DNA of 64,000 nucleotides, from assembly GCA_009929715.1 (NCBI GenBank), contig RZZX01000002.1, positions 1-64,000 of the forward strand. Reading direction: 5' to 3'. The stretch is from Bacteroidia bacterium. Its GTDB lineage: Bacteria; Bacteroidota; Bacteroidia; Bacteroidales; Bacteroidaceae. Shown piece after piece: positions 43,062 to 51,191 of the stretch. Each line of letters starts with the position of its first letter. The first letter of the stretch is position 1. The notes under the pieces were generated by a model. It was not told where the DNA came from, did no database searches, and saw only the letters and a program-made list of their open reading frames with translations. The position numbers and the translations under genes are program-made.

Positions 43062-45545
43062 TTATTTTCCAGCTTTAAAACCATAAACATTGCCCGAGAA
43101 ATCGGCTGCATAGAGCGCTTGCCCGGAGATCAGGACTGTAGAGAAAAAGGGCGCTCCTGTAGTCTGTTTCCAAAGTAATTTGCCGGTAGATCGGTTTAAG
43201 CCGTAAATAACCCCATCGGAAGCAGCAAAGAAGACCCCATCTCCCGATAATACCGGGCTCGTTTCGACCGTTGCTGATGGATTTCGGACATATGGTGCCG
43301 AATAGATCAGCGCTGGTCCGGTTTGAAACGCCCATTTTTCAACGAGTGTCTCTTTATCCAAAGCAACCACCCCTCTGGCTGCAGTTCCGAAAATAATCTC
43401 TTTATCGGTCACTAGTGGTACCGAGCTAACATTCACATTGTAACCCAAAGGTTTTCTTACCAGCACATTTCCGGTTTGCGTTTCGATGATAAAGAGCGAT
43501 TCATCGGACAACATGTAAAGTACCTGGCCTACCATCGCTCCGGGAGAAGCCCGATGTCGGAGTCCATTCTCGGCATGTTGCCACAACAGCCGCCCCGTTG
43601 TAGCATCGTTAGCGTAGAGCGCTTGCCAGTGAGCATGCCCGATCAAGACATTTTTATTCAATGACAGTGTGGCGGTGCATCCCTCTCGTCGTTGCCACTC
43701 TTTGTTGGTCCATACCGTTTCACCGCTATCTGCTTTCAAAGCACATAACCCCAAGCCTGTGCCCGCATAAACCACGCCGTCCGTTGCTATCAACCCTTCG
43801 TTGAGTGCCGGGATAGCACTGAGGTCCAACTTCTTTTCCCAAGCCAATGCTCCGGTGGTAGCATTAAGTGCATAGAGATAACCGTAGCTATCTTGTGCGA
43901 AAAGTATTCCCGCTGTAATAGCCATGCTGTTTTTGATAGAACCACGAACTTTATAGCTCCAGCGTATCTTGCCATTTATTCCATCCATACAAGCAATACC
44001 TGCTTTTTCGGTACAGTTCTCATCGATAGAAGCTACATAGACCGCTTTATTATAAAATAGTGGAGAGCACATATAAATATTCGAACCGATGTTCTTCACC
44101 CATTCCAACTGAAGTGGGAGAGCCAACGTGTCATTTTGAGCACCCGCATGTGTCGGATTTCCTAAAAGATTCAGAGAGTTTTGGTGCGGGTTGATTGCAG
44201 CGTCTGGTGTGCGGTGATAAAAGAATGTCTTTTCGCTTTTAATTCTTTCGCCGTTGCTCAGTAGTGCCGTTGCGCAGACCGTTACCAACTTCTTATCCCA
44301 CTGGCGAGGCAAGGCAATCTCTGTATACCAATTAAAATCAGTCAGCTTATTCAGTTGGCGGTGCGCACCTCCGCTCTCTCCTTCGCACGAATAGCTACAA
44401 CTCACCTCTTTGGTTGGGGCACTTGTAGAATAGACATTGACTGAAAGTGGAATAGCTCCATCTTTTAAAACCGGACTTTGGTTATTATCAATAGACGCTA
44501 TTTCGATTAGTCGATTAATATACGCATATCGAAGTTCCGAACTCAAATCACCTTTCTCGTTGACCTTCATCACCCTGAAGCCCGACGACGCATGATCAAT
44601 GCCACCTCGTACTAAAGTCGACGTACAAATGCTATAAATACCCGATTGGGGGTATTGAATCATGTGATTGATATGCCAGTGACCATAAAGCCAAGCCTTC
44701 AGGTTATGTGCTTTCAAATCGATGACTTCGTTCTCCTTTAAAGTAAAACAAAAATTTCCCGTTTGATCCAATAAATCATGGTTAAAGACTACCACCGATT
44801 TAGACGGGGCAACTTGTGCTAAATCATTCTTTAGCCATTGAAGAACCTCATTCATCTGGTAAGACGGTCGGTGGTCACCTCCCGGCATCGGCGTGACGAT
44901 GTAGTGCGTATTTCCCGCATCAAACGAATAAAAGACCGGACCATAAAGTTGTTCGAACACCTCTTCGCCATACTTACCTTGAACAAGATCATGATTCCCG
45001 ATACAATAGAACACCGGTGTGTTCATGTTCGCTGTATTCATCAGTTTAATATGACTCTTTAGTCCCGGTATGTAGCAAATATCGCCGGTGTGAATGATGA
45101 AAGCCGCTTTCTCATTCGAAGCATACCGTCGCAAGTCGGCTGTCCAATCCTCGTGCCCATTTAGTTCGCCAATCTCCGTATCCGAGATGTGAATAAAACG
45201 GTGTGCTCCGGTGCGTTGGATTCCCCCGTCATAAGGCACTACTCCAAAGTCATACGATTTTGTTTCGGGCAACAAAGGGCGGTAGTAAGCATTGTTCGTT
45301 TTGTAGCCCGAAGGCGTTGTGATAAAGATAAATTTAGCTTTCTGGTGCCCCATCAGTTGGAACGTACCGTTGCCTGTTGTTTTCGTTACATTTAAACCAT
45401 CGGATACAACGATTCCCTTTAAAAGCTTTTCGCCGGCATCGAATTGGCCGTTTTGGTTAGAATCAACGAAGACCCTACCGTGATACTGTGCGTGGAGAGT
45501 CAGAAAAGAAAAAAGGAATAAACCGGATAGAATAACTCTTTTCAT
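43062..45545 (-). CDS. Exported phosphoesterase fused to PQQ-type propeller
   Basis: This is an 827-residue exported protein of unknown substrate. A signal peptide (to about LHAQ) is followed by a small SdrD/calcineurin-N-like beta domain (GRVFVDSNQNGQFDAGEKLLKGIVVSDG). The calcineurin-type phosphoesterase domain has metal motifs HISDTEIG, HTGDICY, GNHDL, FNHD and GHWHINH (about 115-310). An immunoglobulin-like middle precedes a C-terminal beta-propeller of PQQ/WD-like repeats (GKIRWSYK, TGALAWEKKL, TGRLLWQHA, TGKLLWKQT). It has a promoter at 45622 and is cotranscribed with GH16. Teichoic-acid-like, nucleotide or glycerophosphoryl substrates are all possible. Confidence 0.88.
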   Translation of the reverse strand: MKRVILSGLFLFSFLTLHAQYHGRVFVDSNQNGQFDAGEKLLKGIVVSDGLNVTKTTGNGTFQLMGHQKAKFIFITTPSGYKTNNAYYRPLLPETKSYDFGVVPYDGGIQRTGAHRFIHISDTEIGELNGHEDWTADLRRYASNEKAAFIIHTGDICYIPGLKSHIKLMNTANMNTPVFYCIGNHDLVQGKYGEEVFEQLYGPVFYSFDAGNTHYIVTPMPGGDHRPSYQMNEVLQWLKNDLAQVAPSKSVVVFNHDLLDQTGNFCFTLKENEVIDLKAHNLKAWLYGHWHINHMIQYPQSGIYSICTSTLVRGGIDHASSGFRVMKVNEKGDLSSELRYAYINRLIEIASIDNNQSPVLKDGAIPLSVNVYSTSAPTKEVSCSYSCEGESGGAHRQLNKLTDFNWYTEIALPRQWDKKLVTVCATALLSNGERIKSEKTFFYHRTPDAAINPHQNSLNLLGNPTHAGAQNDTLALPLQLEWVKNIGSNIYMCSPLFYNKAVYVASIDENCTEKAGIACMDGINGKIRWSYKVRGSIKNSMAITAGILFAQDSYGYLYALNATTGALAWEKKLDLSAIPALNEGLIATDGVVYAGTGLGLCALKADSGETVWTNKEWQRREGCTATLSLNKNVLIGHAHWQALYANDATTGRLLWQHAENGLRHRASPGAMVGQVLYMLSDESLFIIETQTGNVLVRKPLGYNVNVSSVPLVTDKEIIFGTAARGVVALDKETLVEKWAFQTGPALIYSAPYVRNPSATVETSPVLSGDGVFFAASDGVIYGLNRSTGKLLWKQTTGAPFFSTVLISGQALYAADFSGNVYGFKAGK

Positions 45546-45621
45546 AATAGTTTATAATTTGTTTGTTAGGGTTAACGTATCTCACATCAATCATGATAAG
45601 CACCTATTTGTGTTTGCCTGA

Positions 45622-45629
45622 CAAAGGTA
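45622..45629 (-). promoter_or_regulatory. Promoter -7 element of the phosphoesterase-GH16 unit
   Basis: On the minus strand this reads TACCTTTG, 76 bases before the ATG at 45545. Confidence 0.5.
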
Positions 45630-45726
45630 CACAAATAACTCTATAAGCCATTCCTCTAAAACGTGAAAAAATGGCGTTGCTTTTTATAAATCTGTTCATT
45701 TCCGCATGAAATCGGCAGATAATCTC

Positions 45727-45734
45727 TATTTTTG
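45727..45734 (+). promoter_or_regulatory. Promoter -7 element of nspC
   Basis: TATTTTTG lies 40 bases before the nspC ATG at 45775. Confidence 0.5.
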
Positions 45735-45774
45735 TAGCCGTTATATAAACCTAATGATCGATTAAAAAAGAGTG

Positions 45775-46914
45775 ATGACCGATTTTACCCCATTCCCTTC
45801 TCCTTGTTACATCCTGGAAGAAGATCTCTTGAGAAAGAACCTCAGCTTAATTAAGCACGTAGCCGATGCGGCTGGAGTAGAAGTGATATTAGCCTTCAAA
45901 TCGTTTGCTATGTGGCGTTCCTTTCCTATTTTCCGTGAATATATCACCCATTCTACAGCAAGCTCTCTTTATGAAGCCCGTTTAGCTTTAGAGGAATTCG
46001 GCAGTAAAGCACATACCTATTCTCCAGCCTATACCGAGCAAGAATTTACAGAAATTATGCGATGTAGTAGTCATATCACCTTTAACTCCTTGTCGCAGTT
46101 TGAGCGTTTTTATCCCTTGGTGAACACTTTTGAAGAGAAGCTGTCTTGCGGAATACGGGTTAATCCCGAATATTCGGAAGTTGAAACCGATCTCTATAAT
46201 CCTTGTGCCCCCGGTACCCGTTTTGGTATCACAGCCGATCTTTTACCTGCTACACTGCCCGCAGGTATCGAAGGATTTCATTGTCACTGCCATTGTGAAT
46301 CATCTTCTTATGAATTAGAACGCACGTTAGAGCATTTGGAGGCGAAGTTTGCTCCTTGGTTCGCTCAGATTAAATGGTTGAATCTTGGTGGTGGACACTT
46401 AATGACCCGTAAGGATTACGATGTAGAGCATCTGATAAAACTGTTGCTTGGGTTGAAAGAGCGATACCCTCACCTTCAATTGATACTAGAACCCGGTTCG
46501 GCCTTCACTTGGCAAACAGGTGTGCTAACCTCCGAGGTGGTCGATGTTGTTGAGAGCCGTGGTATTCGGACTGCCATTCTTAATGTTAGTTTTACTTGTC
46601 ACATGCCCGATTGTTTAGAGATGCCTTATCAGCCAGTGGTTCGTGGAGCCAAGGTGGGCGAGGAGGGACCGTTTGTTTACCGATTAGGAGGCAACTCCTG
46701 TTTAAGTGGCGATTACATGGGTAGTTGGAGTTTCGATCACGAATTACAAATAGGCGAACGTCTTGTGTTTGAAGATATGATACATTATACCATGGTTAAG
46801 ACCAACATGTTTAATGGTATTCATCATCCAGCTATCGGTTTGTGGAGCTCTGATGGTAAAGCAACGATCTTTAAAGAATTTGTTTACGAAGATTATCGCA
46901 ATAGAATGAGCTGA
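45775..46914 (+). CDS. nspC: Carboxynorspermidine/carboxyspermidine decarboxylase
   Basis: This is a 379-residue fold-type III PLP decarboxylase that makes spermidine (or norspermidine) from the carboxy-form, as in the alternative polyamine pathway of Bacteroidota. The PLP lysine is Lys42 (LAFKSFAMW). GIEGFHCHCHCESSSYELE, LNLGGGHLMTRKDYD, LILEPGSAFTWQTG and SFTCHMPDCLEMPYQP are family blocks. A GTG three bases upstream is an alternative start. The partner carboxyspermidine dehydrogenase is not nearby. Confidence 0.95.
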   Translation: MTDFTPFPSPCYILEEDLLRKNLSLIKHVADAAGVEVILAFKSFAMWRSFPIFREYITHSTASSLYEARLALEEFGSKAHTYSPAYTEQEFTEIMRCSSHITFNSLSQFERFYPLVNTFEEKLSCGIRVNPEYSEVETDLYNPCAPGTRFGITADLLPATLPAGIEGFHCHCHCESSSYELERTLEHLEAKFAPWFAQIKWLNLGGGHLMTRKDYDVEHLIKLLLGLKERYPHLQLILEPGSAFTWQTGVLTSEVVDVVESRGIRTAILNVSFTCHMPDCLEMPYQPVVRGAKVGEEGPFVYRLGGNSCLSGDYMGSWSFDHELQIGERLVFEDMIHYTMVKTNMFNGIHHPAIGLWSSDGKATIFKEFVYEDYRNRMS

Positions 46915-47005
46915 TAATCAAAAAGTTCGTTTTTTTTCTTGCTTTAGTTGAAATAAAAAGTCTCAAAAAACACGGTAGAATATTTGCAGGTTAATGAAAA
47001 ATGTC

Positions 47006-47013
47006 TACCTTTG
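47006..47013 (+). promoter_or_regulatory. Promoter -7 element of the tRNA cluster
   Basis: TACCTTTG followed by C, with TTTG at 46983-46986 giving a 19-base spacer, lies 18 bases before the first tRNA. Both elements fit the Bacteroidota consensus very well. Confidence 0.75.
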
Positions 47014-47031
47014 CAACCGCAAACGAAAAGT

Positions 47032-47104
47032 GCGGAAATAGCTCAGTTGGTAGAGCATAACCTTGCCAAGGTTAGGGTCGCGAGTTCGAGTCTCGTTTTC
47101 CGCT
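47032..47104 (+). tRNA. tRNA-Gly (anticodon GCC), copy 1
   Basis: This is a 73-nt tRNA with acceptor GCGGAAA/TTTCCGC, anticodon loop TTGCCAA and T loop TTCGAGT. CCA is not encoded. The same 73 bases recur at 47147 and 47450. Confidence 0.97.
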
Positions 47105-47131
47105 CTCTTCTTAGAATAAAGGTAGAGAGTT

Positions 47132-47139
47132 TATCTTTG
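47132..47139 (+). promoter_or_regulatory. Internal promoter -7 element in the tRNA cluster
   Basis: TATCTTTG lies seven bases before the second tRNA-Gly. No clear -33 element is visible. It could allow extra transcription of the distal four tRNAs. Confidence 0.4.
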
Positions 47140-47146
47140 ACATGCT

Positions 47147-47219
47147 GCGGAAATAGCTCAGTTGGTAGAGCATAACCTTGCCAAGGTTAGGGTCGCGAGT
47201 TCGAGTCTCGTTTTCCGCT
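47147..47219 (+). tRNA. tRNA-Gly (anticodon GCC), copy 2
   Basis: Identical over 73 nt to the copy at 47032. The spacer between them is 42 bases. Confidence 0.97.
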
Positions 47220-47250
47220 CTTTTTCTTTGAAATATTGGTTTATTATCTT

Positions 47251-47332
47251 GCCCAGGTGGCGGAATTGGTAGACGCGCACGTTTCAGGTGCGTGTGTCGC
47301 AAGGCATGCAGGTTCGAGTCCTGTTCTGGGCA
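47251..47332 (+). tRNA. tRNA-Leu (anticodon CAG)
   Basis: This is an 82-nt class II tRNA with a long variable arm. The acceptor is GCCCAGG/TCTGGGC, the D arm GCGGAATTGGTAGACGC, the anticodon stem CACGT/GCGTG, and the loop TTCAGGT gives CAG. CCA is not encoded. Confidence 0.95.
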
Positions 47333-47355
47333 CTTGATAATATGAAAATCTGAAT

Positions 47356-47439
47356 GGAGAGGTGGCGGAATTGGTAGACGCGCTACTTTGAGGGGGTAGT
47401 GACAGTTATGTCGTGGGAGTTCGAGTCTCCTTCTCTTCA
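47356..47439 (+). tRNA. tRNA-Leu (anticodon GAG)
   Basis: This is an 84-nt class II tRNA. The acceptor is GGAGAGG/TCTCTTC (two G-U pairs), the anticodon stem CTACT/GGTAG, and the loop TTGAGGG gives GAG, reading CUU/CUC. It has a long variable arm. Confidence 0.94.
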
Positions 47440-47449
47440 CATCAGTTTT

Positions 47450-47522
47450 GCGGAAATAGCTCAGTTGGTAGAGCATAACCTTGCCAAGGTTAGGGTCGCG
47501 AGTTCGAGTCTCGTTTTCCGCT
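47450..47522 (+). tRNA. tRNA-Gly (anticodon GCC), copy 3
   Basis: Third identical 73-nt copy, last of the cluster, eight bases before the terminator stem. Confidence 0.97.
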
Positions 47523-47530
47523 CTAGAATT

Positions 47531-47572
47531 AGACGTAATGTTGTAATAAAAACAATGTTACGTCTTTTTTTT
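47531..47572 (+). terminator. Terminator of the tRNA cluster
   Basis: AGACGTAATGTTGT pairs with ACAATGTTACGTCT (two G-U pairs) across a short A-rich loop and is followed by eight T. Confidence 0.9.
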
Positions 47573-47757
47573 GTGTTGAGAATCAGCGTTTTGTATGTTT
47601 GCCTTTATGCTTTTAATGTATTGAGTGGTTTTCCGCATGAGCTAATTGAAGGGATCGGTCCGAAAACCGGGCGGATCTGTTCTATTTAAATGACTGGTTG
47701 GCCTCATCTAAAAAAGACCGAATCACCTGGAAAAGTGGCACTCTAATGGTCTAGAAA

Positions 47758-47790
47758 TAAAAAGTCAGTCTGAAATAAAGCTGACTTTTC
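47758..47790. terminator. Short hairpin with flanking A/T runs
   Basis: AAAAGTCAG (from 47760) pairs with CTGACTTTT (to 47789) around a 12-base loop. It looks like an intrinsic terminator, but no gene lies just before it, so it may be a remnant of lost sequence. Confidence 0.5.
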
Positions 47791-47876
47791 AACTTCATCT
47801 CGGCATTATTAAGCGGAGATAAAACTTTTATAAACAGATGTCTCACAGAGGTTAATTCATTTCTCACGATCTTTTC

Positions 47877-47967
47877 TACACTTCACCTGCATGAAGTATA
47901 CACTTCACCTGCATGAAGTATACACTTCACCTGCATGAAGTGTACACTTCACCTGCGTGAAGTATAG
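47877..47967. repeat. Palindromic tandem repeat array 2 (4 x 22 bp)
   Basis: Four units start at 47881, 47903, 47925 and 47947, with an exact 22-bp period. The core is CTTCACCTGCATGAAG (the last copy has CTGCG). ACTTCA and TGAAGT half-sites alternate about every 11 bp, so the array is a continuous set of inverted half-sites. There is no spacer sequence, so it is not CRISPR. It is related to the array at 12105-12172. Confidence 0.9.
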
Positions 47968-47985
47968 AAAAGTCTGACCTTTTTT

Positions 47986-48027
47986 GACTTAATCTAACGG
48001 CGATCTGACTTAATTTAACGGCGATCG
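47986..48027. repeat. 21-bp direct repeat, two copies
   Basis: GACTTAATCTAACGGCGATC at 47986 recurs as GACTTAATTTAACGGCGATC at 48007, with one mismatch in 20. It lies immediately after array 2. Function is unknown. Confidence 0.75.
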
Positions 48028-48259
48028 GCATGAAGTTGAAAATACTTTTGAAACTCTTTAAATCTGGCGGTTATTTAATAGCTTTATTTTGTTCTCGAAC
48101 AGATTCATCATGTTTGGGTGAGATCGCATTTATTCTCTCCGAGAGGAAGTTATTTTTTGACTCTAGCATATCTTAGAGTCTCCTTTTTCAGGATGGCTTA
48201 TTTCTTAAAATCTCTAAATAAACGTTCTGGATTTCAACGTCTTTTTGATTTTTTTTGGT

Positions 48260-48267
48260 TATCTTTG
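48260..48267 (+). promoter_or_regulatory. Promoter -7 element of the EEP-GH97 unit
   Basis: TATCTTTG lies 28 bases before the ATG at 48296 and inside the longer open frame, supporting the later start. Confidence 0.6.
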
Positions 48268-48295
48268 TGCTGTTTTAATCAATCAAACAATAAAC

Positions 48296-49156
48296 ATGAT
48301 GACACGAAATTTAGTTCTTTATGCATGCATTTCTTGTATGCTTTACTGCCTTACGGCCTGTCAGCCTTCCCCGACGAAGATCTGTGTAACAACTTTCAAT
48401 ATTCGTTATGATAATCCGGCAGATAGTGCTAATAATTGGGCATTCAGAAAAGACTCTGTCTATGCTTTTATTCAAGCGTCTCACCCCGATGTGGTTGGCA
48501 TGCAAGAGGTCTTGAACTCCCAATTGATCGATCTGCAGGCTGCTTTGCCAGATTATGCTTATGTGGGAGTAGGACGTGATGACGGTAAGACAGCAGGCGA
48601 GTATGCGCCTATATTTTACCGGAAAGATCGCTTTGAATTGAAAGATGGTTCAACCTTTTGGCTTTCGGAAACGCCCGATAGCGTAGGTTTAGGATGGGAT
48701 GCCGCTTGTGTGCGAATAGCGACTTGGGTTAAACTCCAAGACAAACAGACAGGTAAGGAGTTTGTGATGCTGAATACACACTTTGATCATGTGGGAACGG
48801 AAGCCCGCCGCCAAAGTGCTTTGTTGATTATTCGCAAAATTAAAGAGATTGCAGGCGAAGAACCGGCCATTGTAACGGGCGATTTCAATGTTTCCGAAAA
48901 GTGGGAAGCGTATCAAACGATGACGACCAATACTTTTGTTTTGAAGGATGCTTGGAAGGTGGCGGCAAAGCACGAGGGAGTGGAGTATACTTTCCACGAT
49001 TTTGGACGCTATCCGATGGAGAAGCGCGAAAAGATTGATTTTATCTTTGTAACGCCTAATGTTCAGGTGAAGGAAGCCGATATTAAGTCGGCCGCTTTAA
49101 CTGATTCACTCTATTTGAGTGATCACAACCCACACTCTGCTTATTTGGAATTTTAA
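48296..49156 (+). CDS. Endonuclease/exonuclease/phosphatase-family lipoprotein
   Basis: This is a 286-residue exported lipoprotein (lipobox LTAC) of the EEP superfamily. Motifs in order are TTFNIRYDNPADSANNW, GMQEVLNSQL (metal-ligand Glu), LNTHFDHVG, VTGDFNV (Asp/Asn pair), KIDFIFV and SDHNPHSA (catalytic His). Envelope EEP proteins of Bacteroidota can be sphingomyelinase-like, phosphatase or nuclease enzymes; the substrate is not resolved. The ATG at 48296 (or 48299) is used. A GH97 gene follows 16 bp later, so they are likely cotranscribed. Confidence 0.9.
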   Translation: MMTRNLVLYACISCMLYCLTACQPSPTKICVTTFNIRYDNPADSANNWAFRKDSVYAFIQASHPDVVGMQEVLNSQLIDLQAALPDYAYVGVGRDDGKTAGEYAPIFYRKDRFELKDGSTFWLSETPDSVGLGWDAACVRIATWVKLQDKQTGKEFVMLNTHFDHVGTEARRQSALLIIRKIKEIAGEEPAIVTGDFNVSEKWEAYQTMTTNTFVLKDAWKVAAKHEGVEYTFHDFGRYPMEKREKIDFIFVTPNVQVKEADIKSAALTDSLYLSDHNPHSAYLEF

Positions 49157-49172
49157 ATCAATAAATTAGTCT

Positions 49173-51191
49173 ATGAAGCATTTATTAATCTCTTTTTCTC
49201 TCATAGCACTGTTATTCGGATGGTCTGCTTGCGGAACGCCTAAAACAGAACTGACATCGCCCGATGGGCATCTTAAACTTGTTTTTGAAACCGATCAAGA
49301 GGGTCAACTTTTTTATCGGGCTTCGATGAACGACTCTCTTTTAATCGATCTTTCGCCCATGGGGCTTGAGGCCAAAGATGGGATCAACCTCTCTTCGGGC
49401 TTTAAGGTTAAAGAAACTACGTTCGATTCTAAAGATGAGACTTGGACGCAACCGTGGGGAGAGAATAAAACCAATCGCAACCATTATCGTGAGATGGCGG
49501 TCAGCTTGACCAATGCCGATCAGGTTCATTTGGTGGTACGTTTCCGATTATTCAATGACGGAATTGGTTTTCGGTATGAATATGATGTGCCACAAGCGGA
49601 CTCTTTGTTGATTACTGATGAATTGACTGCTTTTAACTTTCATACCAGCGGTACGTCATGGTCTATTCCGGCCAGTGCCGATACCTATGAGCTGAAGTAT
49701 GTGGAACAACCGATAGATAGTGTGAAAACAGCCAATACCCCGTTTACGTTTAAGACCACGTCGGGGGTTTATGGAAGTATTCATGAAGCGGCACTTTATG
49801 ACTTTCCGGAGATGACGTTAAAGCAAGTTGGCCCGTTGGCTTTCAAAGCCGATTTAGCTGCATGGCCCGATGGGGTTAAGGCACGTAAAAGCAGCCAGTT
49901 TACTACGGCTTGGCGGACTATACAGTTAACTCCAGAGGCGATCGGATTGATCAACTCTGCATTGATCTTAAATTTAAATGATCCTTGTGTACTCAAAGAG
50001 ACCGATTGGATTAAGCCGATGAAATATGTTGGCGTTTGGTGGGGTATGCACCTCGGTATCCAAACATGGAAAATGGATAGCCGTCACGGTGCTACAACCG
50101 TCAATGCGAAGAAGTACATTGATTTTGCAGCAGCCAACGGTCTTGGTGGAGTTCTTTTTGAGGGTTGGAATGAAGGTTGGGAAGACTGGGGTGTGAAGCA
50201 AGGCTTTAACTTTACCCGTCCGTATGCCGATTTCGACATGAAGGAGATTTCTGCTTATGCTGCTCAAAAAGGGATTCAGATCATCGGCCATCATGAAACG
50301 GGAGGGAACATCCCGAATTATGAACGTCAGATGGAGGAGGCCATGAAGTGGTATACCGATTATGGAGTCCGTAATTTGAAAACAGGCTATGCTGGTGGGT
50401 TCCCTGATGGACACTCTCATCATGGACAGTATGGGGTGCGTCACTATCAGAAAGTGGTGGAGACAGCTGCCCGTTACAAGATGACAATTGATGCGCATGA
50501 ACCGATTAAAGATACCGGTATTCGTCGCACATGGCCTAACATGATGACCCGTGAAGGGGCTCGTGGCATGGAATGGAATGCTTGGAGCGAAGGCAATTCA
50601 CCAGCGCATCATGAAGTGTTGCCTTTTACTCGTTTACTTGCTGGCCCGATGGATTACACGCCGGGTATTTTTGATATTTTGTTTCTTAAGTCGAAGGACT
50701 CTCCATTACGTCAGCCTTGGAATCCGCTTGATCAAGGTAACAGCCGGGTGAATACCACACTTGCTAAGCAGTTGGCCAATTGGGTGATTCTCTATTCTCC
50801 TTTGCAGATGGCGTCGGATTTAATAGAGCATTATGAAGGTCATCCAGCGTTTCAGTTCTTCCGTGATTTCGATCCAGACTGTGATTCTTCAAGAGCTTTG
50901 GCTGGCGAACCGGCAGAGTTTGTGGTGATTGAGCGGAAAGCGAAACAGAATTATTATCTGGGAGCATCGACCAATGAACAAGCTAGAACAGTTACTGTGA
51001 AGTTGGATTTTCTAGAACCCGGAAAGAGTTACAGAGCGGTGATTTATGCCGATGGCGAGAAAGCCGACTGGAAGACGAATCCTACCGATTATGTGATTAC
51101 GGAGAAGCGTGTTTGTTCCACTGATAGTTTGACCATACGTATGGCAGCTGGTGGGGGACAAGCCATTTCATTTCGGCCAATAACCGAATAA
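49173..51191 (+). CDS. GH97 alpha-glucosidase (SusB-like, inverting)
   Basis: This is a 672-residue exported GH97 enzyme (signal to about WSAC, possibly lipidated) with an N-terminal beta-super-sandwich, a TIM barrel and a C-terminal beta domain. Glu375 (HHETGG), Glu443 (AHEPI) and Glu467 (GMEWNAW) have the same spacing (68 and 24) as Glu439, Glu508 and Glu532 of SusB, the inverting alpha-glucoside branch. The retaining alpha-galactosidase branch uses an Asp nucleophile instead. The gene lies downstream of the EEP lipoprotein, and its last 24 bases overlap the convergent sigma gene. Confidence 0.94.
   Translation: MKHLLISFSLIALLFGWSACGTPKTELTSPDGHLKLVFETDQEGQLFYRASMNDSLLIDLSPMGLEAKDGINLSSGFKVKETTFDSKDETWTQPWGENKTNRNHYREMAVSLTNADQVHLVVRFRLFNDGIGFRYEYDVPQADSLLITDELTAFNFHTSGTSWSIPASADTYELKYVEQPIDSVKTANTPFTFKTTSGVYGSIHEAALYDFPEMTLKQVGPLAFKADLAAWPDGVKARKSSQFTTAWRTIQLTPEAIGLINSALILNLNDPCVLKETDWIKPMKYVGVWWGMHLGIQTWKMDSRHGATTVNAKKYIDFAAANGLGGVLFEGWNEGWEDWGVKQGFNFTRPYADFDMKEISAYAAQKGIQIIGHHETGGNIPNYERQMEEAMKWYTDYGVRNLKTGYAGGFPDGHSHHGQYGVRHYQKVVETAARYKMTIDAHEPIKDTGIRRTWPNMMTREGARGMEWNAWSEGNSPAHHEVLPFTRLLAGPMDYTPGIFDILFLKSKDSPLRQPWNPLDQGNSRVNTTLAKQLANWVILYSPLQMASDLIEHYEGHPAFQFFRDFDPDCDSSRALAGEPAEFVVIERKAKQNYYLGASTNEQARTVTVKLDFLEPGKSYRAVIYADGEKADWKTNPTDYVITEKRVCSTDSLTIRMAAGGGQAISFRPITE

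Larger units (their letters stand above)
47523..48295. other. 770-bp intergenic region after the tRNA cluster
   Basis: This region holds the tRNA terminator, a second hairpin (47758-47790), the palindromic array at 47877-47967, two copies of a 21-bp direct repeat (47986 and 48007), and the promoter of the downstream EEP gene. I see no supported coding region. Confidence 0.6.

Noticed and set aside
46984-47689. Open frames across the tRNA cluster on both strands
   Set aside because: They run through tRNA genes and owe their length to the repeated tRNA sequence.
47877-47967. CRISPR array
   Set aside because: The 22-bp units abut one another with no unique spacers, and there are no cas genes.
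48118-48411. 97-residue frame before the EEP gene
   Set aside because: It overlaps the EEP start in another frame and crosses the promoter; its composition is not protein-like.
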